A stretch of DNA of 48,006 nucleotides, from assembly GCA_020351305.1 (NCBI GenBank), contig CP070730.1:905619-953624 (forward strand). The letters run 5' to 3'. Source of the DNA: Candidatus Bathyarchaeota archaeon (GTDB lineage: Archaea; Thermoproteota; Bathyarchaeia; Bathyarchaeales; SOJC01). Position 1 is the stretch's first letter, and each line of letters begins with the position of its first letter. A model generated the notes under the pieces. It worked only from the letters and a program-made list of their open reading frames with translations. It searched no databases and was not told where the DNA came from. Made by a program: the position numbers and the translations under genes. This document shows positions 44,334 to 48,006 of the stretch, piece by piece.

Positions 44334-44594
44334 CTAGAGCTTCTTGTAGACTGTGTCACCTTGTCTCACACGATCGTCGACTTTCAACCCAATGCTTTGT
44401 CCAGCTTCAGCTGTTTCAACATTCTCATGCTCAATTTGCATGGAACTAATGGTTTGCTCAACATGCGTCGTCATCCCCTTTATCAATATATGGTCACCAA
44501 CAGAAAGTGTATCACTCAACTCAACAATAGCCACACTAATTTTTGTGAAATAATGAGAAACATCGCCAACTTCTCTTAGCTGTTGCTCACCCAA
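44334..44594 (-). CDS. EF-Tu domain II-like miniprotein (translation elongation factor-like)
   Basis: 86 residues from TTG 44594, with GAGGTGG four bases upstream. A single beta-barrel like domain II of EF-1A/EF-Tu: VGDVSHYFTKISVAIVELSD, LSVGDHILIKG, IEHENVETAEAGQSIGLKV and RQGDTVYKKL. It has no GTPase domain. Archaeal genomes carry such stand-alone proteins labelled elongation factor-like; their role is unknown. The last bases converge on the dehydrogenase gene. Confidence 0.85.
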   Translation of the reverse strand: MGEQQLREVGDVSHYFTKISVAIVELSDTLSVGDHILIKGMTTHVEQTISSMQIEHENVETAEAGQSIGLKVDDRVRQGDTVYKKL

Positions 44595-44756
44595 TTTCCC
44601 ACCTCAATATTCTTGACATTACTAAAAGATGGCTGCAACTAAATATGCTTTGTCAAACACTTCATGCAACCATGAGATTCTATACTACGTTCTAGGAAAA
44701 GCTTTTATCTTCGCATTTACTACCGTCAAGCTTCCGTGAAAGAGGAGCTAAGAATT

Positions 44757-45929
44757 ATGGCATCGATCTATGCCGGAAGAATGCAAGAATTAGGAACAGA
44801 AACCGCTTTTGAAGTACTTGCAAAGGCCAAAGCATTGGAACGACAAGGTCGAGAAATAATACACCTTGAAATTGGAGAACCAGATTTTGATACCCCAGAA
44901 AACATTAGAGAAGCCGCAATAAAAGCCTTGAATGCTGGTTACACACACTACGTCCCAGCTGCCGGAATCCCTGAGTTTCGTCAGGCCATAGCAGAACACA
45001 TCTCTAAAACAAGAAAAATAAGTGTCAATCCGGAGGAAGTGGTCGTAACACCTGGTGCCAAACCAATAATTTTCTTCTGTATACTGGCTTGCGTTGAAGT
45101 AGGTGACGAGGTAATGTATCCAAATCCTGGATTTCCAATATATGAGTCCATGATAAATTTCATCGGTGGCAAACCAGTGCCAATGCAGCTGAAGGTAGAA
45201 AATAATTTCGCTTTGGACACAACGGATATTGTTGATAAAATCTCGCCCAAGACCAAGATAATCGTTCTAAATTTCCCAGAGAATCCCACAGGTGGTGTTT
45301 TGACAAAAGATAACATAGAAGCCATTGCTGACAAGATCAGAGATAGAGACGATTTAATTGTTATTTCAGATGAGGTTTACAGCCGGATACTCTATGAAGG
45401 TGAGCACCAAAGCATAGCTTCGCTTCCAGGTATGAAGGACAAAACAGTGATAATAGATGGATTCTCGAAGACCTATGCTATGACAGGGTGGAGGTTGGGT
45501 TATGGAGTAATGCGAAAAGATTTGGCTGCAAAAATAACACAACTTATGATCAACTCTAACTCCTGTACTTGTGCTTTCTCGCAGATGGCAGGTATCGAAG
45601 GTTTACGTGGGCCTCAAGATGAAGTAAAAAAGATGGTGGAAGAGTTCAAGCGAAGACGCGAGATAATCGTTTCTGGTTTGAATGGCATAGATGGGATGAG
45701 TTGCAAGAAACCCCAAGCTACATTTTATGTCTTCCCCAATGTGAAGAATCTAAACATGGATAGTGTGAAGCTACAGAATTTCCTGCTTAATAAGGCTGGA
45801 GTAGCTACTTTATCTGGTACTTCTTTTGGCAGGTTTGGTGACGGATATTTGAGATTTTCGTTTGCCAACTCAATTCCCAACATAGAAAAAGCCTTGAACC
45901 GGATAGAAGAAGCACTTGAGACTCTCTAG
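44757..45929 (+). CDS. Class I/II aminotransferase (PLP-dependent, AspC-like)
   Basis: 390 residues from ATG 44757; the SD GAGGAGCT lies between it and an in-frame GTG at 44736. Fold type I signatures: EIGEPDFDTPENI, HYVPAAGIPEFRQA, VTPGAKPIIFF, NFPENPTGGVL with the Asn that contacts PLP, SDEVYSRILYEG, and the Schiff-base Lys in DGFSKTYAMTGWRLGY. The final domain contains RFSFANS with the carboxylate-binding Arg. Likely an aspartate or aromatic/branched-chain aminotransferase; substrate not determinable. Confidence 0.92.
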   Translation: MASIYAGRMQELGTETAFEVLAKAKALERQGREIIHLEIGEPDFDTPENIREAAIKALNAGYTHYVPAAGIPEFRQAIAEHISKTRKISVNPEEVVVTPGAKPIIFFCILACVEVGDEVMYPNPGFPIYESMINFIGGKPVPMQLKVENNFALDTTDIVDKISPKTKIIVLNFPENPTGGVLTKDNIEAIADKIRDRDDLIVISDEVYSRILYEGEHQSIASLPGMKDKTVIIDGFSKTYAMTGWRLGYGVMRKDLAAKITQLMINSNSCTCAFSQMAGIEGLRGPQDEVKKMVEEFKRRREIIVSGLNGIDGMSCKKPQATFYVFPNVKNLNMDSVKLQNFLLNKAGVATLSGTSFGRFGDGYLRFSFANSIPNIEKALNRIEEALETL

Positions 45930-46128
45930 TTCCAGAAAATCTATTCTTTTAAGCCTTGCAAAGATTCAGAAATTAAGTCTGTTACGATCTTCTCAGAAGT
46001 ATGCAAGAAGACACCTTGCATTAGGTAGGTAGTTCACAAAATTATCATGTCAAGAAGATGATTAATCACCAGATAAGCTAAAGCTACGTAAGGTTCCATC
46101 ATTGATAAAAGGAGCAAATTTACTTTAA

Positions 46129-47811
46129 TCAGAAGATAGTTAGCGGCTTGTATTTACCATAAATTTCTTCAAGAGCTGCACAGATTTCTCCAATTGTGGC
46201 ATCCATTTTTACAGCATTTAAGATCAGAGGTATGAGGTTTTCATTTCTCTTTTCAGCTGTGTTACGCAATTTGATGAGAGCCTCTGAAACCTTTTTATTG
46301 TTTCTGTCCTTCTTTGCAAGACTTAATCGCTTAATTACCTTTTTCTCTACAGCTGGATCAAAGCGCAGGGTCTTAATTGACGCTTGTTTCGTAGTTGTGA
46401 AATCGTTTACACCTACTATTACGCGGTCTTTTTTCTCTACTTCTTGCTGAAATTTATAAGCGCTTTCTGTGATTTCACGTTGCATATAACCTCTTTCAAT
46501 AGCATTTACTGCGCCTCCTTGTTTTTCAATCTCTTCGATGTAGCGCAGGGCTTTCTCTTCGATCTGATTTGTTAAAGTTTCAATGTAGTAACTTCCAGCA
46601 ACTGGGTCCACAGTATCTGCGACACCGCTTTCATATGCTATGATTTGTTGGGTGCGGAGAGCTATAGTTGCAGCCTTCTGGCTTGGTAGCGCATAAGCCT
46701 CATCAAAACTATTCGTGTGCAAGCTTTGCGTTCCCCCAAGTACTGCAGCGAGTGCCTGCAAAGCTACTCGAGCAATGTTGTTATGTGGTTGTTGTGCTGT
46801 CAATGCTACTCCGCTAGTTTGCGTGTGAAAACGTAATTGCCAAGATTGAGGTTTTTCTGCCTCAAATCGTTCTTTCATTATATGAGCCCACAGGCGTCTA
46901 GTCGCTCGAAATTTCGCTATTTCTTCGAGAAAGTTATTGTGGCAGGCAAAAAAGAAAGAGAGCCTCCTAGCAAAATTATCGATATTTAACCCGCGGTCAA
47001 TTGCTGCTTGCACATAAGCAATGCCATTAGCGAGAGTAAAGGCTATTTCTTGCGCTGCTGTGGCACCTGCTTCACGGATATGGTAGCCACTTATACTAAT
47101 CGTGTTCCATCGGGGCATGTTCTTGCTACAGTACTCAAATATGTCAGTTACAAGCTTCATGCTTGGTTTAGGAGGATATATGTACATTCCACGAGCTACG
47201 TACTCTTTAAGGACATCATTTTGTATGGTCCCTCCTAAAGCTGACGGGGAGAACCCTTGTTTCCGAGCCATAACTATGTACATGGCTAAAAGCACTGCAG
47301 CGGGCGCGTTTATGGTCATGCTAGTAGTTACCTTATTAAGTGGAATTTGATTAAACAGAAGCTCCATCTCTTTTAAAATACCAACACTCACTCCAACTTT
47401 TCCAACCTCACCCAACGCTAAAGAATGGTCACAGTCCAACCCAATTTGGGTTGGAAAGTCAAAAGCCACACTCAAGCCAGTTTGGCCTTGTTGAAGAAGA
47501 TATTTAAATCGCTGATTCGTCTGCTCTGATGTACCGAAGCCGGCATATTGTCGCATAGTCCAAAGTCGTCCTCGATACATTGTTGGATAAACACCACGTG
47601 TGTAAGGATATTCGCCTGGAAAACCCAAGTCTTTGACATAGTCTAAACGTTGTACTTCAATGGGAGTATAGAGCCTTTCAGTCAATGCATCAAAACTACT
47701 TAAAAACTCATCTTTTCTTTCTTTAAACCGAGTTAGACTTTTTGCCACTGTCTCTTTTTCCCATTTTTCTTTTTTTGATTCAAGGTATTTCATGTTCTGG
47801 GGGTTAGTCAA
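46129..47811 (-). CDS. Methylmalonyl-CoA mutase, large (substrate-binding) chain
   Basis: 560 residues from TTG 47811 (GGTGA SD), the usual length for archaeal two-chain mutases. TIM barrel for the acyl-Co[91 protein letters not shown] and [18 protein letters not shown]. It isomerises (R)-methylmalonyl-CoA and succinyl-CoA with adenosylcobalamin. The B12-binding chain is not in the window. A gene ending six bases upstream is on the same strand and probably co-transcribed. Confidence 0.95.
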   Translation of the reverse strand: MTNPQNMKYLESKKEKWEKETVAKSLTRFKERKDEFLSSFDALTERLYTPIEVQRLDYVKDLGFPGEYPYTRGVYPTMYRGRLWTMRQYAGFGTSEQTNQRFKYLLQQGQTGLSVAFDFPTQIGLDCDHSLALGEVGKVGVSVGILKEMELLFNQIPLNKVTTSMTINAPAAVLLAMYIVMARKQGFSPSALGGTIQNDVLKEYVARGMYIYPPKPSMKLVTDIFEYCSKNMPRWNTISISGYHIREAGATAAQEIAFTLANGIAYVQAAIDRGLNIDNFARRLSFFFACHNNFLEEIAKFRATRRLWAHIMKERFEAEKPQSWQLRFHTQTSGVALTAQQPHNNIARVALQALAAVLGGTQSLHTNSFDEAYALPSQKAATIALRTQQIIAYESGVADTVDPVAGSYYIETLTNQIEEKALRYIEEIEKQGGAVNAIERGYMQREITESAYKFQQEVEKKDRVIVGVNDFTTTKQASIKTLRFDPAVEKKVIKRLSLAKKDRNNKKVSEALIKLRNTAEKRNENLIPLILNAVKMDATIGEICAALEEIYGKYKPLTIF

Positions 47812-47817
47812 TTACGT

Positions 47818-48006
47818 TCACCATTCTATGTCTTTGCACCATAATTCATTTCTTAAAGGAGTTAACTCTATTGCTCTTTTCGTTATTTTCTTCATGGAAT
47901 ATTTGTCCGTAAATATGTTTATAAGCCAAGGCAATTGTGTTCTCGAAACACCAAAATTCCCTTCTAGTGGAGCATTAACCGAAAGACATTTGCCCCAACA
48001 TAACAA
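47818..48006 (-). CDS. C-terminal 62 residues of an unidentified protein (runs off right edge)
   Basis: The frame is open from the right edge to a TGA ending at 47818, six bases before the mutase start, so it is the upstream gene of a probable mutase operon. The visible part has Pro- and aromatic-rich residues and a basic helix (YSMKKITKRAIELTPLRNE). It is too short to identify. It shows no B12-binding DxHxxG motif. Confidence 0.6.
   Translation of the reverse strand: MLCWGKCLSVNAPLEGNFGVSRTQLPWLINIFTDKYSMKKITKRAIELTPLRNELWCKDIEW

Overview
This window looks like a chromosomal segment of an uncultured archaeon, most likely a Thermoproteota lineage close to Bathyarchaeia. That placement is an inference. 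The evidence is a full ABCE1/RLI ribosome-recycling ATPase, a short archaeal-type triosephosphate isomerase, an MCT-1-like PUA protein, a CofE-like F420 ligase, a DUF996 membrane protein, TATA-like promoters, and a mix of Shine-Dalgarno (SD) led and leaderless starts with many TTG/GTG start codons. I saw no rRNA, tRNA or CRISPR array.

Layout, left to right. 0-6 kb: the end-truncated gene of a large secreted surface protein, a PUA RNA-binding protein, a single-ORF fusion of a DapA-family aldolase to a formaldehyde-activating enzyme (Fae), a divergent unknown enzyme-like protein, and small membrane proteins. 6-16.6 kb: a nucleotidyltransferase-kinase fusion, a coiled-coil miniprotein, DUF996, an SAH/deoxyadenosine deaminase-like amidohydrolase, two divergent PadR regulators that share an ATGTC-N8-GACAT operator pattern, a polyprenyl synthase, an ArsR/effector-domain regulator followed by an MFS transporter, and a flavodoxin with a small unknown partner. 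16.6-21.2 kb: an NDP-forming acyl-CoA synthetase alpha chain whose N-terminus is split by an apparent one-base frameshift, a CofE-like ligase, Sua5/YrdC and an isoaspartyl peptidase/asparaginase.

21.2-29.9 kb: a long plus-strand block of ABCE1, triosephosphate isomerase, a DUF89 metal-dependent phosphatase, glycogen debranching enzyme, GH57 alpha-amylase/glucanotransferase, a glycogen-synthase-like GT4 enzyme and a small winged-helix protein. The core is an alpha-glucan storage module. 29.9-34.3 kb and 39.5-48 kb: biotin- and B12-linked carboxyl metabolism (methylmalonyl-CoA epimerase, biotin protein ligase, acyl-CoA carboxylase beta chain, PycB-type carboxyltransferase, biotin carrier protein, methylmalonyl-CoA mutase large chain), with CysS, glycerate 2-kinase, a divergent 2-hydroxyacid dehydrogenase, an EF-Tu-domain-like miniprotein and a class I aminotransferase. 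No biotin carboxylase or B12-binding mutase subunit is present.

Between these metabolic blocks, 34.3-39.4 kb looks accessory. It holds a dyad-rich non-coding stretch, two secreted proteins ending in the same YYYGP motif, a tiny membrane/secreted Gly-Pro-rich peptide with a near-perfect SD, a double-module Lrp-like regulator, and an integrase N-terminal remnant. A 27-bp repeat (24/27 identical) lies at both ends of this segment. The most novel-looking item in the window is the DapA-Fae fusion, which suggests an enzyme that makes or uses formaldehyde by aldol chemistry and hands it to, or takes it from, a tetrahydromethanopterin-type C1 carrier.
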